The translations under genes were made by a program, and so were the position numbers. Positions 46,305 through 53,595 of a stretch of 64,000 nt of DNA are shown here, piece by piece (position 1 is the first letter of the stretch; each line of letters starts with the position of its first letter). The DNA is from Bacteroidales bacterium (GTDB lineage Bacteria > Bacteroidota > Bacteroidia > Bacteroidales > M50B96): assembly GCA_021740905.1 (NCBI GenBank), contig JAIOYV010000005.1, positions 62,001 to 126,000 on the forward strand, given 5' to 3'. The notes beneath the pieces were generated by a model that saw only the letters and a program-made list of their open reading frames with translations, ran no database searches and was not told the origin of the DNA.

Positions 46305-47753
46305 ATGGTGAATTTTGGGATCATCTTTCGGGTTTTGGGTTCGTTGCTGGTGTTGGAAGGGATTTTCATGGCAACCTGTCTGCCTGTTTCGTACTATTAC
46401 GATGGATATGGTTTTCTTCCTTTGTTAGTATCGGCTTTGTTCACTTTTATACTTGGCGTGATCACCCAAATTGCAACTCGAAAGGTCGACAAATCGCTGG
46501 GCAAGCGCGAAGGCTATATTATTGTAAGCCTGGTTTGGGTGATTTTCTCGCTTTTCGGTGCTTTGCCCTTTGTTGTAAGCGGTGCCATCCCTTCGTTTAC
46601 AGATGCTTATTTCGAAACCATGTCGGGATTCACCACAACAGGGGCATCCATTTTAAACGATATTGAAGCCATGCCCAAAGGCTTGCTTTTCTGGCGTAGT
46701 ATGACCCAATGGTTGGGCGGTATGGGAATTATTGTATTGTCCATTGCCATCCTTCCGATTTTAGGGATTGGGGGGATGCAGCTTTTTGCGGCAGAAGTGC
46801 CCGGCCCAACCCCCGACAAACTTCACCCGCGAATAAAGGAAACCGCCAAGCGTTTGTGGATTATTTACCTTTTGTTTACCATCGCTGAAACCATTTTGCT
46901 CATGTTCGGCGGAATGGGCCTTTTCGATGCGGTGAATCATTCGTTCACCACAATGGCCACAGGAGGATATTCAACCAAACAGGCCAGCATTGCAGCCTGG
47001 GATTCGACTTACATCCATTATGTGATTACCGTATTTATGTTTATTGCCGGGACCAATTTTACCCTTTCATATTTTGCCATGCACTTTAAATTTGCAAAGG
47101 TTTGGCAAAACGAGGAGTTCCGTTATTATCTTGGCTTTGTGGTTTCATTCTCTATTTTGATAGCGATAGTTTTAAGTCTTTTCCATGATCAAAGTTTTGA
47201 TATTGCCTTTCGCGACAGCCTATTTCAAGTTGTGTCCATTATGACAACCACGGGTTTTGTTACTGCCGATTATCTAAGTTGGTTGCCCTTTGTCGGTGTA
47301 GTCATGTTTATGTTGATGTTTTTTGGCGGGTCGGCAGGCTCGACAGGCGGTGGCATGAAAATAGTCCGGGTGGTGATGCTCCTAAAAAACAGTGTCCTCG
47401 AACTTCGGCGGTTGGTCCACCCCAATGCAATAATTCCGGTACGACTAAATAAAAGGGCAGTCCCCCCAACTATTGTAACCAATGTGTTGGCCTTTGTAGT
47501 ATTCTATATGCTGATTACTACTTTTAGTACCATTATTATGTCGATGATGGGTTACGAGCTGGATACTTCGGTTGGGGCAGTTGCAGCTACACTTGGAAAT
47601 ATCGGCCCCGGGATTGGCAAGGTTGGACCGATGGATAATTTTGCCCACATCCCCACCTTTGGCAAATGGTTTTTATCTTTCCTGATGTTGCTCGGGAGGC
47701 TCGAACTATTTACCGTACTAATTTTATTTAGCCCGAGTTTTTGGAGGAAGTAG
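46305..47753 (+). CDS. trkH: Trk potassium uptake channel TrkH
   Basis: 482 residues, about ten membrane segments arranged as four M1-P-M2 repeats. The four filter regions are visible: SGFTTTGAS, TTMATGGYS, MTTTGFVTAD and LGNIGPGIGKVG, each with the conserved glycine. The mid-membrane loop GGSAGSTGGGMKI, which controls gating in this family, is intact. It is the inner-membrane partner of TrkA, encoded immediately upstream, and lets potassium in using the membrane potential. Confidence 0.95.
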   Translation: MVNFGIIFRVLGSLLVLEGIFMATCLPVSYYYDGYGFLPLLVSALFTFILGVITQIATRKVDKSLGKREGYIIVSLVWVIFSLFGALPFVVSGAIPSFTDAYFETMSGFTTTGASILNDIEAMPKGLLFWRSMTQWLGGMGIIVLSIAILPILGIGGMQLFAAEVPGPTPDKLHPRIKETAKRLWIIYLLFTIAETILLMFGGMGLFDAVNHSFTTMATGGYSTKQASIAAWDSTYIHYVITVFMFIAGTNFTLSYFAMHFKFAKVWQNEEFRYYLGFVVSFSILIAIVLSLFHDQSFDIAFRDSLFQVVSIMTTTGFVTADYLSWLPFVGVVMFMLMFFGGSAGSTGGGMKIVRVVMLLKNSVLELRRLVHPNAIIPVRLNKRAVPPTIVTNVLAFVVFYMLITTFSTIIMSMMGYELDTSVGAVAATLGNIGPGIGKVGPMDNFAHIPTFGKWFLSFLMLLGRLELFTVLILFSPSFWRK

Positions 47754-47851
47754 GGCTGGTTGCTTGTTGCTAGATGCTTGTTGCTTGGTTGCTGGGTTTT
47801 CTACTTTCGTAGAAGGTAAATGGCGATGGAATTTGTAAGAATGAAAAACCG

Positions 47852-47899
47852 GCACTTCATTGAAGTGCAATAGAACCAGATGGATTCACCTCCAAGGTG
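47852..47899. repeat. Two small palindromes downstream of trkH
   Basis: gcacttca-t-tgaagtgc (47852-47868) and cacct-cca-aggtg (47887-47899) each form a tight hairpin. They resemble the hairpin-headed units in the element at 49590-50227. No T-run follows, so they are more likely dispersed repeats than terminators. The preceding bases (about 47755-47800) are rich in ttgcttgttgct words. Confidence 0.6.
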
Positions 47900-47988
47900 T
47901 TGTTGATATGATGGCTATTCTAAGTGGTTTATAGATGATTTATACGTTTAATATTTTTCACGCCTTTCCGCGTAAATCTGGGACCCAA

Positions 47989-49524
47989 TCATTTTACTGC
48001 TGAGACGGCCCAGTCAGGGAATTCATTTACATTGATATCAAAAACAAACGCCCCCCAATAATACATCAGTAAAGTGGCAAGAATCACAGCGATGATGTTC
48101 AGGATAAAACCAGTTTTTACCATGTCCTTTATTTGTAGATGACCTGTGCCAAAAACAATGGCATTTGGGGGTGTGGCAACTGGTAGCATGAAAGCCAGCG
48201 ATGCTGCCAGGGTTGCGGGGATCATCAACAACAAGGGGTTTAATTTTATGCTAATGGCTAAACCTGCCAGTATGGGAAGTATCATTTCTGTAGTTGCTGT
48301 GTTGGAGGTTAGCTCGGTCAATAACGACATGCTTCCCACAATCCCCAGGGTCAACATTTTTGGAGAAATGGATGCCAATGCAGCCAATTGCTCACCGAAC
48401 CATAGCGAAAGCCCCGACTCGACAAAAGCCTTGGCCAATGCAAAGCCACCTCCAAAAAGAATAACAATATGCCAGGGGATTTTGGCTGCAGTTTCCCAGT
48501 TCATCAAACGCTCTTTTTTTATCGATTTTGAAGGAATGATAAATAGGAGTGAGGCTATAGCAATGGCCACCGTACCATCGTTAATATAAGATGGTGTATT
48601 GAACAAACCTGCCCAGCCAGGAATTTTCAAAGTGCCAAAATCGAAGCCTGTACGAAATATCCAAAGCAATGCCAGTATTACAAATAGCATCAGGATAATC
48701 TTTTCTTCCAAGCCCATCCTGCCAAGCCGGATATATTCTTCCTTTATGCTTGTATGATTGAAGTTTTCCCACTTTTTTTTTGGTTTGTAGAGAAAATAAA
48801 GGAGCATCCAACAGGCAGAAAAAATGAGTAGGGTTACCGGTATCGCAAAAATAAACCAATCAGAAAATGATATTTCGGGGGCAGCCGGGAAAATGATTCC
48901 GATTATCCGGGCAAACGAAAGATTTGGAGGTGTGCCCACCAATGTTGCAATTCCACCGATCGAAGCAGAATAGGCAATGCCCAACAATAATCCAATAGAA
49001 TATTTCCCAATGTCTTTCTTCTCCAGACTTTCTTCTAACTTCAGGATTACCGACAAGGCAATAGGTACCATCATCATGGCAGTGGCAGTATTCGACATCC
49101 ACATGGAGAGAAAGGCTGTTGCCAGCATAAACCCAAACAATATCCTTCCCGGGCTTACACCGATCATTAAAAGGATGCTCAGGGCTATTCGTTTATGTAG
49201 GTTCCATCGTTGCATGGCGAGGGCCATCATAAAACCTCCGATAAACAAAAAGATGAGATGGTTGAAATACATGGCCGAGATGGTTTTTCCATCAACAACA
49301 CCCAAAAGGGGGAATAATGCCACGGGCAACATCGCCGTAGCTGCCAGGGGAATGGCCTCGGTAACCCACCAGATGGCCATCAACAATGCTACAGCAAAAC
49401 AATTGGTTATTGCAGGCTTGCCTGGTTCGAGATCAACAAAAAGGATTATTATCAGGGAAATTATTGGGGCAACAATCAGGGCAATGCGTTTGGTCGTGCT
49501 ATCATTTTCTGATGAATTCTCCAT
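47989..49524 (-). CDS. DASS/SLC13-family sodium:dicarboxylate or sulfate symporter
   Basis: 511 residues with about 11-12 membrane segments. The two signature SNT motifs of the family are present in the two halves: MWMSNTATAMMMVP (about residue 140) and LTSNTATTEMILP (about 405). They contribute to sodium and carboxylate binding. Between the halves, a polar loop (FLYKPKKKWENF) fits the known topology. The family imports succinate, fumarate, citrate or sulfate; the exact substrate cannot be assigned, though the dicarboxylate branch is plausible. It stands alone. Confidence 0.85.
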   Translation of the reverse strand: MENSSENDSTTKRIALIVAPIISLIIILFVDLEPGKPAITNCFAVALLMAIWWVTEAIPLAATAMLPVALFPLLGVVDGKTISAMYFNHLIFLFIGGFMMALAMQRWNLHKRIALSILLMIGVSPGRILFGFMLATAFLSMWMSNTATAMMMVPIALSVILKLEESLEKKDIGKYSIGLLLGIAYSASIGGIATLVGTPPNLSFARIIGIIFPAAPEISFSDWFIFAIPVTLLIFSACWMLLYFLYKPKKKWENFNHTSIKEEYIRLGRMGLEEKIILMLFVILALLWIFRTGFDFGTLKIPGWAGLFNTPSYINDGTVAIAIASLLFIIPSKSIKKERLMNWETAAKIPWHIVILFGGGFALAKAFVESGLSLWFGEQLAALASISPKMLTLGIVGSMSLLTELTSNTATTEMILPILAGLAISIKLNPLLLMIPATLAASLAFMLPVATPPNAIVFGTGHLQIKDMVKTGFILNIIAVILATLLMYYWGAFVFDINVNEFPDWAVSAVK

Positions 49525-49589
49525 TCCGTATCATTATTGATGATGCGTAAAAGTAATTAAGAAAGGGCAAGAATCAAAGGAAATGTTGA

Positions 49590-49732
49590 GTCATTCAATA
49601 GTCATTTGCGTCGCGTCATTCAATAGTCATTTGCTTCGCGTCATTCAATGGTCATTTGCTTTGCGTCATTCAATGGTCATTTGCTTTGCGTCATTCAATG
49701 GTCATTTGCTTCGCGTCATTCAATAGTCATTA
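49590..49732. repeat. 25-bp tandem repeat, five full copies and one partial
   Basis: The unit gtcattcaat-agtcatttgc-ttcgc repeats at 49590, 49615, 49640, 49665 and 49690, with a partial sixth copy at 49715. Copies differ at only a few bases. Degenerate copies of the reverse complement occur at 50107-50227, so this array is the left flank of a larger inverted element. Confidence 0.9.
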
Positions 49733-50073
49733 TACTTCAAACGGGATAAATTTCCGCATCTCATCACATCTATCAAACCATACTGTCGCCTTAACGAGGC
49801 TTGGTAAACTTACTCCTTTTTAATTGCTACAATACTGCCGTTCCTGATGGAACTCTACTCAATTATTAAATATTCGATAGGCCTCGGAGAGGCGATAGTA
49901 TGGTAGAAACAATAAAGATAAAGACCACATAGCCTCGGAGAGGCGACAGTATGGTAGAAAAGTAGCAAGAAATTTCATGCACCTAAAACTTTCAGAAGTT
50001 TTGATTATTACCACCTTTTTATCAACCGATTGAATTTTGTCCTATTTCAGAAATTTATCCCGTTTTCAGTATA
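49731..50073. repeat. 24-bp inverted repeat enclosing four hairpin-headed units
   Basis: Bases 49731-49754 and 50050-50073 are reverse complements at 22 of 24 positions (shared core acgggataaatttc). Between them lie four short units, each a small hairpin followed by a tail close to agtat-ggtag-aa: minus strand at 49775-49800 and 49822-49853, plus strand at 49881-49909 and 49932-49960. Two have the head gcctcggagaggc. No reading frame of note is present. Confidence 0.8.
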
Positions 50074-50106
50074 AATAACTAATAGTTGATTTTGAGAAAC
50101 AAAAAA

Positions 50107-50227
50107 ATGACGTGCGAAGCACAAATGACTATACATGATGGATCAGTTTAATGACGCGCATAGCGCAAATGACAGCGAAGCAAGTGACGCACGAAGTGCA
50201 AATGACAGGGAAGCAAATGACGCAAAG
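50107..50227. repeat. Degenerate inverted copies of the 25-bp array
   Basis: Words such as gcgaagcacaaatgactat and aatgacgc-gcaaatgac repeat here in the opposite orientation to the array at 49590-49732. The last copy abuts the stop codon of the thioredoxin-like gene at 50228. A plus-strand reading frame through this stretch is only a translation of the repeats. Confidence 0.75.
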
Positions 50228-50560
50228 CTACTCAAACATCATGTTATAAGTGCGGCCCATTTCATGTTCCAATTCGCCAAGCCCAATGTTACGGCTTTTG
50301 CGGATGTATTCTCTACCATCGAAAAATACAAGTAAGGTTGGGACAGCAAAAATCCTTTCCTGGCCAGCCAGCTCTGGTAGCTCTTTTGTGTTTATATAAT
50401 ACATTCCGGTCTTTGGAAAATCCTTGGTCAACAATTCTTCGATCTTAGGTTTCAGAACTTTGCACACATTGCATTCTTCGTGCGAGAAATAAAAGAGTGC
50501 TGATTCCTTCCCTGTTTTTATTTGTTGAAATTCTTCTATTGAGGTGATTGTTTGAATCAT
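50228..50560 (-). CDS. Small thioredoxin-like protein with CNVC site
   Basis: 110 residues, a thioredoxin fold without signal peptide, so cytosolic. The redox motif is HEECNVCKVLKP (Cys30, Cys33), unlike the WCGPC of true thioredoxins, and the cis-proline is in FAVPTLLVF. Such proteins are often annotated as thioredoxin family reductases of unknown target. It starts six bases after ispF and is probably co-transcribed with it. The repeat array at 50107-50227 begins immediately after its stop codon, so its transcript runs into the inverted element. Confidence 0.78.
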   Translation of the reverse strand: MIQTITSIEEFQQIKTGKESALFYFSHEECNVCKVLKPKIEELLTKDFPKTGMYYINTKELPELAGQERIFAVPTLLVFFDGREYIRKSRNIGLGELEHEMGRTYNMMFE

Positions 50561-50566
50561 GACTGG

Positions 50567-51058
50567 CTACTCTTCTATCTTTTCAATTAATACTACTGCT
50601 GATGCAGCAATTCCTTCTTCTCTTCCAACAAAACCAAGTTTTTCTGTGGTAGTGGCTTTTATGGAAAGCTCATCCTCCGAAATATCCATAGTCCTGCTCA
50701 GTCTTTTTATCATGTCGGGGATGGCATTTTTTATTTTGGGTGTTTGCAGTTCGATAGTGGAATCGATATTTCCGATCTTCCATCCATTATCTAATAACAG
50801 GGTTATAGTTCTTTCTAAGAGGATGCGACTGTCGATATTTTTAAATTTTGGCGATGTGTCGGAAAAATGGTAACCAATATCGCGAAGGTTGGCAGCTCCA
50901 AGCAAAGCATCGCAGATAGCATGGATCAACACATCGCCATCCGAATGGGCCACAGTGCCTTTGGAGTGCTCAAACTCAACCCCTCCCAGAATTAGTTTTT
51001 CACCTTCATCTAAACGGTGCACATCGTAACCATATCCAACCCTTATTTTCATTTTCAT
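50567..51058 (-). CDS. ispF: 2-C-methyl-D-erythritol 2,4-cyclodiphosphate synthase
   Basis: 163 residues, the normal length. IspF closes the cyclic diphosphate in the non-mevalonate isoprenoid pathway in the cytosol and works as a trimer. The metal ligands are visible: YDVH (Asp12, His14) and LIHA (His46). Further family stretches are AHSDGDVLIHAICDALLG, DIGYHFSDTSP and ATTTEKLGFVGREEGIA. There is a second ATG two codons downstream; either start is acceptable. It lies between porV, from which it is separated by a terminator, and the small thioredoxin-like gene, six bases on. Confidence 0.95.
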   Translation of the reverse strand: MKMKIRVGYGYDVHRLDEGEKLILGGVEFEHSKGTVAHSDGDVLIHAICDALLGAANLRDIGYHFSDTSPKFKNIDSRILLERTITLLLDNGWKIGNIDSTIELQTPKIKNAIPDMIKRLSRTMDISEDELSIKATTTEKLGFVGREEGIAASAVVLIEKIEE

Positions 51059-51065
51059 TATAAAT

Positions 51066-51096
51066 TAAAAAAGCAGCATACCCAAGGCATACTGCT
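51066..51096 (-). terminator. Rho-independent terminator after porV
   Basis: On the minus strand agcagtatgcc pairs with ggtatgctgct (two G-T pairs) around a three-base loop, followed by six Ts. It lies in the 60-base gap between porV and ispF. Confidence 0.75.
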
Positions 51097-51118
51097 CTTC
51101 GCAAATATTTTTTTTAAA

Positions 51119-52330
51119 TTAATTTGAACTTACTTTTGATTTGGAAACATTGCTTTGCTGAGAGAATCCTGCGAAATCGAAATTCAAGGTAAAGCGCAAT
51201 GTGTTTTCCAGTGGATTTCGTTGCGAAACTGGTACCAAATAAGAGAAATCAAGCCCAAATACATTTAATTTCAATCCCATGCCAACGGTGAAAAACTTCC
51301 GGTTTCCTTTGGTATTGGCTTCGTGGAAATAGCCGGCACGCAAAGCAAACTGCTTGGCATACCAATATTCGGCACCAAACGACAGGTTGATCTCTTTTAT
51401 TTCTTCTTTATAACCGCCCGGGGCATCGTAAAACGATTGAAAAATTCCGGTTGCAGTAGCGACATCAGGGTTTTTTCCGGCTATGATAGTATCAGTACCC
51501 TGAATATATTGTGGTTGGGTCGGGACAAGTAGTTTATTCACGTCGAACATCACGGCCAGGCTATTGTACTCGTCGATTTCGGTGGTAAGGCAAACCCCTA
51601 ATTTTAAGTTGGCCGGGATAAAATCTTTGTCGGCATTTTCGGTGTACGATATTTTTGAGCCAAGATTCGATGCGTTGGCACCAAAAGCAAATGTCGCATC
51701 TTTTTTAAACACTTCAAGTTTGTTTTGGTAATAAATCGAAATATCGGATGAAACAGCATGTCCTGGATGGGATTGAACACCCTGGACATATTGGCCTCCT
51801 GTTAAGTTCGAATAGATATAGCGAAGGGCAATCGATCCTGACAAATTCCGTGACAACAGCCTTGAATAGGCTACATCAACTGCAAATTCGTTTGGGTTGA
51901 AATTTCCAATGGTACTTCCGTTGATATCTGTAAATGTAATGCTCCCAAGAGAAAAATAGCGTAAAGATCCGGATACTACCTGGTTCTTTCTGATACGCTT
52001 ATAACCTGTAAGGTACAAGAGGTTAATATCGTCGATAAGGTTTCGTAGCCAGGGTGTGTACGAAATGGCCACTCCCATATCCTGATCAATAAAAGCATAT
52101 TTGGCCGGGTTGTAGTGCATTGAGTTTTCGTCGGGCGAAGCCGCTACTCCTGCATCACCCATTCCACCACCTCTGGAATCGGGGGCTATCATCAAAAATG
52201 GAACAGCGGTAGTAATTGTATTTACTTGTTCTTCATATTTTCCATAAGATGTTTGCTGATTTTGTCCAATTAAATTGAAACTGATCCCCAATCCTATAAT
52301 GAGTAATCCTACTTTTAAATTCCTTAGCAT
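51119..52330 (-). CDS. porV: T9SS outer-membrane protein PorV
   Basis: 403 residues with a signal peptide (about 1-22, ending NLIGQ). It belongs to the FadL-like barrel family; the strongly conserved N-terminal stretch is present (PFLMIAPDSRGGGMGDAGVA, SMHYNPAKYAF, ISYTPWLRNL, DINLLYLTGY). PorV shuttles cargo from the SprA translocon to the PorU attachment complex at the outer membrane, recognising C-terminal sorting domains like those on three proteins in this window. In many relatives porU is next to porV; here it is not in the window. The gene is monocistronic or leaks into ispF past a terminator. Confidence 0.92.
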   Translation of the reverse strand: MLRNLKVGLLIIGLGISFNLIGQNQQTSYGKYEEQVNTITTAVPFLMIAPDSRGGGMGDAGVAASPDENSMHYNPAKYAFIDQDMGVAISYTPWLRNLIDDINLLYLTGYKRIRKNQVVSGSLRYFSLGSITFTDINGSTIGNFNPNEFAVDVAYSRLLSRNLSGSIALRYIYSNLTGGQYVQGVQSHPGHAVSSDISIYYQNKLEVFKKDATFAFGANASNLGSKISYTENADKDFIPANLKLGVCLTTEIDEYNSLAVMFDVNKLLVPTQPQYIQGTDTIIAGKNPDVATATGIFQSFYDAPGGYKEEIKEINLSFGAEYWYAKQFALRAGYFHEANTKGNRKFFTVGMGLKLNVFGLDFSYLVPVSQRNPLENTLRFTLNFDFAGFSQQSNVSKSKVSSN

Positions 52331-52814
52331 TTTAGTTTAAGTTGTTTTTAATAAGCCACAAATATAATTGTTTTATGAAACTCTCATTTATTCCTTTTAT
52401 TATTTTCAATTTGAAATAAATGCAAAAGTCTAATTTTCTGCTTCCTACAATGGAAAATAAACATCTGTCCATGTCATCTTCTTGCAGGGTAAACCGATAC
52501 ACCTACCACCCTATGTGGGCTCCGCTTTATTTCCTGATCCAGATATCTTGTAACTTTCATAGTTAATTGATTTACTAATTCAACTCTAGTAACCGTTTTT
52601 CGCCTTTAATGTTCTTGATTTCTGAAATTTCTTGATTCATCATCAAAATATTATTTTATTTCCTGATTTATTAGGCAATGGATTATTAGATCACTACATT
52701 CTCTTTGAGTTAATCTCATTGTAAAATATCCAGAACAAGTCGCACAAATTGTAACTTGTAAATCTGTGAATTTGTGGCATTGTGAATTTGTTGAAATTAG
52801 ATTAGCGATAATCA
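52331..52814. other. 484-base gap, no gene recognised
   Basis: The stretch between the GT2 gene and porV is AT-rich and holds only short reading frames. Near 52720-52800 there are repeated words of the type gtgaatttgtgg/ttgtaacttgtaaat, common low-complexity spacer sequence in this phylum. It should include the porV promoter. Confidence 0.4.
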
Positions 52815-53570
52815 TTAATTTTTCTTTGGCTTCCTGAAAATTTTGAATTTGGCCACACCAATTTTCTGCAAAAAGTATGAGAATGAAGTCCAAAGAACCC
52901 CTAAACCATAAATGGATGATCGTTTAAAGTTGATGGAAGATGCCTCCTCGAAATATTTGGTAGGGCAGGTAACCTCAGCAATTTCGTAGCCGGCATAAAA
53001 GATCTGCGCCAGCATCTGGTTGTCGAAAACAAAATCGTCGGAGTTCACATTGTAGTCGATAGCTTCGAGCACTTCCCGTGTAAAAGCACGATAGCCCGTG
53101 TGATATTCCGAAAGCTTCTGGCGCATCAGGTTATTTTGCGTCCAGGTAAGCATACGGTTGAAAATATATTTGTAAACCGGCATACCCCCTTTCAGTGCGC
53201 CCCGCCCCAATATCCGTGAGGCAGTAACAACATGATACACTTCGTTGGCCAACATGTACGACATGGAATGGATCAACTTGGGTGTGTATTGATAATCGGG
53301 ATGTACCATTATAACAATGTCGGCCCCAATTTCGAGGGCTTTGTTGTAGCACGATTTCTGGTTGCCACCGTATCCTTTGTTCACGTTGTGTTTTATCACA
53401 TGGTTGATGCCCAGCTGGTGGGCTTTCTCAACGGTATTGTCACGGCTAAGGTCATCCACCAGGATCACTTCATCAACAATATCGAATGGTATTTCTTGGT
53501 ATGTCTTTTCGAGGGTCGATGCCGCATTGTAGGCAGGCATTACGACAACTATTTTTTTAGTACCTATCAC
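52815..53570 (-). CDS. Family 2 glycosyltransferase
   Basis: 251 residues from GTG at 53570, which has aggaaa just upstream. The frame also extends to a TTG at 53642, overlapping the previous gene by 47 bases, but that adds residues without similarity to the family. The GT-A fold markers are present: VVVMPAYNAAS, the nucleotide-binding ILVDDLSRDNT, NKGYGGNQKSCYNKAL and a DxD-like HPDYQY. It transfers a sugar from a nucleotide or dolichol/undecaprenyl phosphate donor. There is no long C-terminal membrane region, so it is probably peripheral. It follows a TMTC-like membrane protein in the same operon, which suggests protein or lipid glycosylation. Confidence 0.85.
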   Translation of the reverse strand: MIGTKKIVVVMPAYNAASTLEKTYQEIPFDIVDEVILVDDLSRDNTVEKAHQLGINHVIKHNVNKGYGGNQKSCYNKALEIGADIVIMVHPDYQYTPKLIHSMSYMLANEVYHVVTASRILGRGALKGGMPVYKYIFNRMLTWTQNNLMRQKLSEYHTGYRAFTREVLEAIDYNVNSDDFVFDNQMLAQIFYAGYEIAEVTCPTKYFEEASSINFKRSSIYGLGVLWTSFSYFLQKIGVAKFKIFRKPKKN

Positions 53571-53595
53571 TTTCCTGTGTGCTTTATATTCAAAA

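Noticed and set aside
49590-49732. Possible CRISPR array
   Set aside because: The 25-bp units are directly joined with no unique spacers, and there are no cas genes.
50135-50335. A 66-codon plus-strand frame rich in Asp, Ser, Ala and Asn
   Set aside because: Its sequence is a translation of the degenerate 25-bp repeats and it runs antisense into the thioredoxin-like gene.
52651-52893. An 80-codon minus-strand frame overlapping the 3' end of the GT2 gene
   Set aside because: Its first part is antisense-frame reading of the GT2 gene and the rest is low-complexity spacer DNA.
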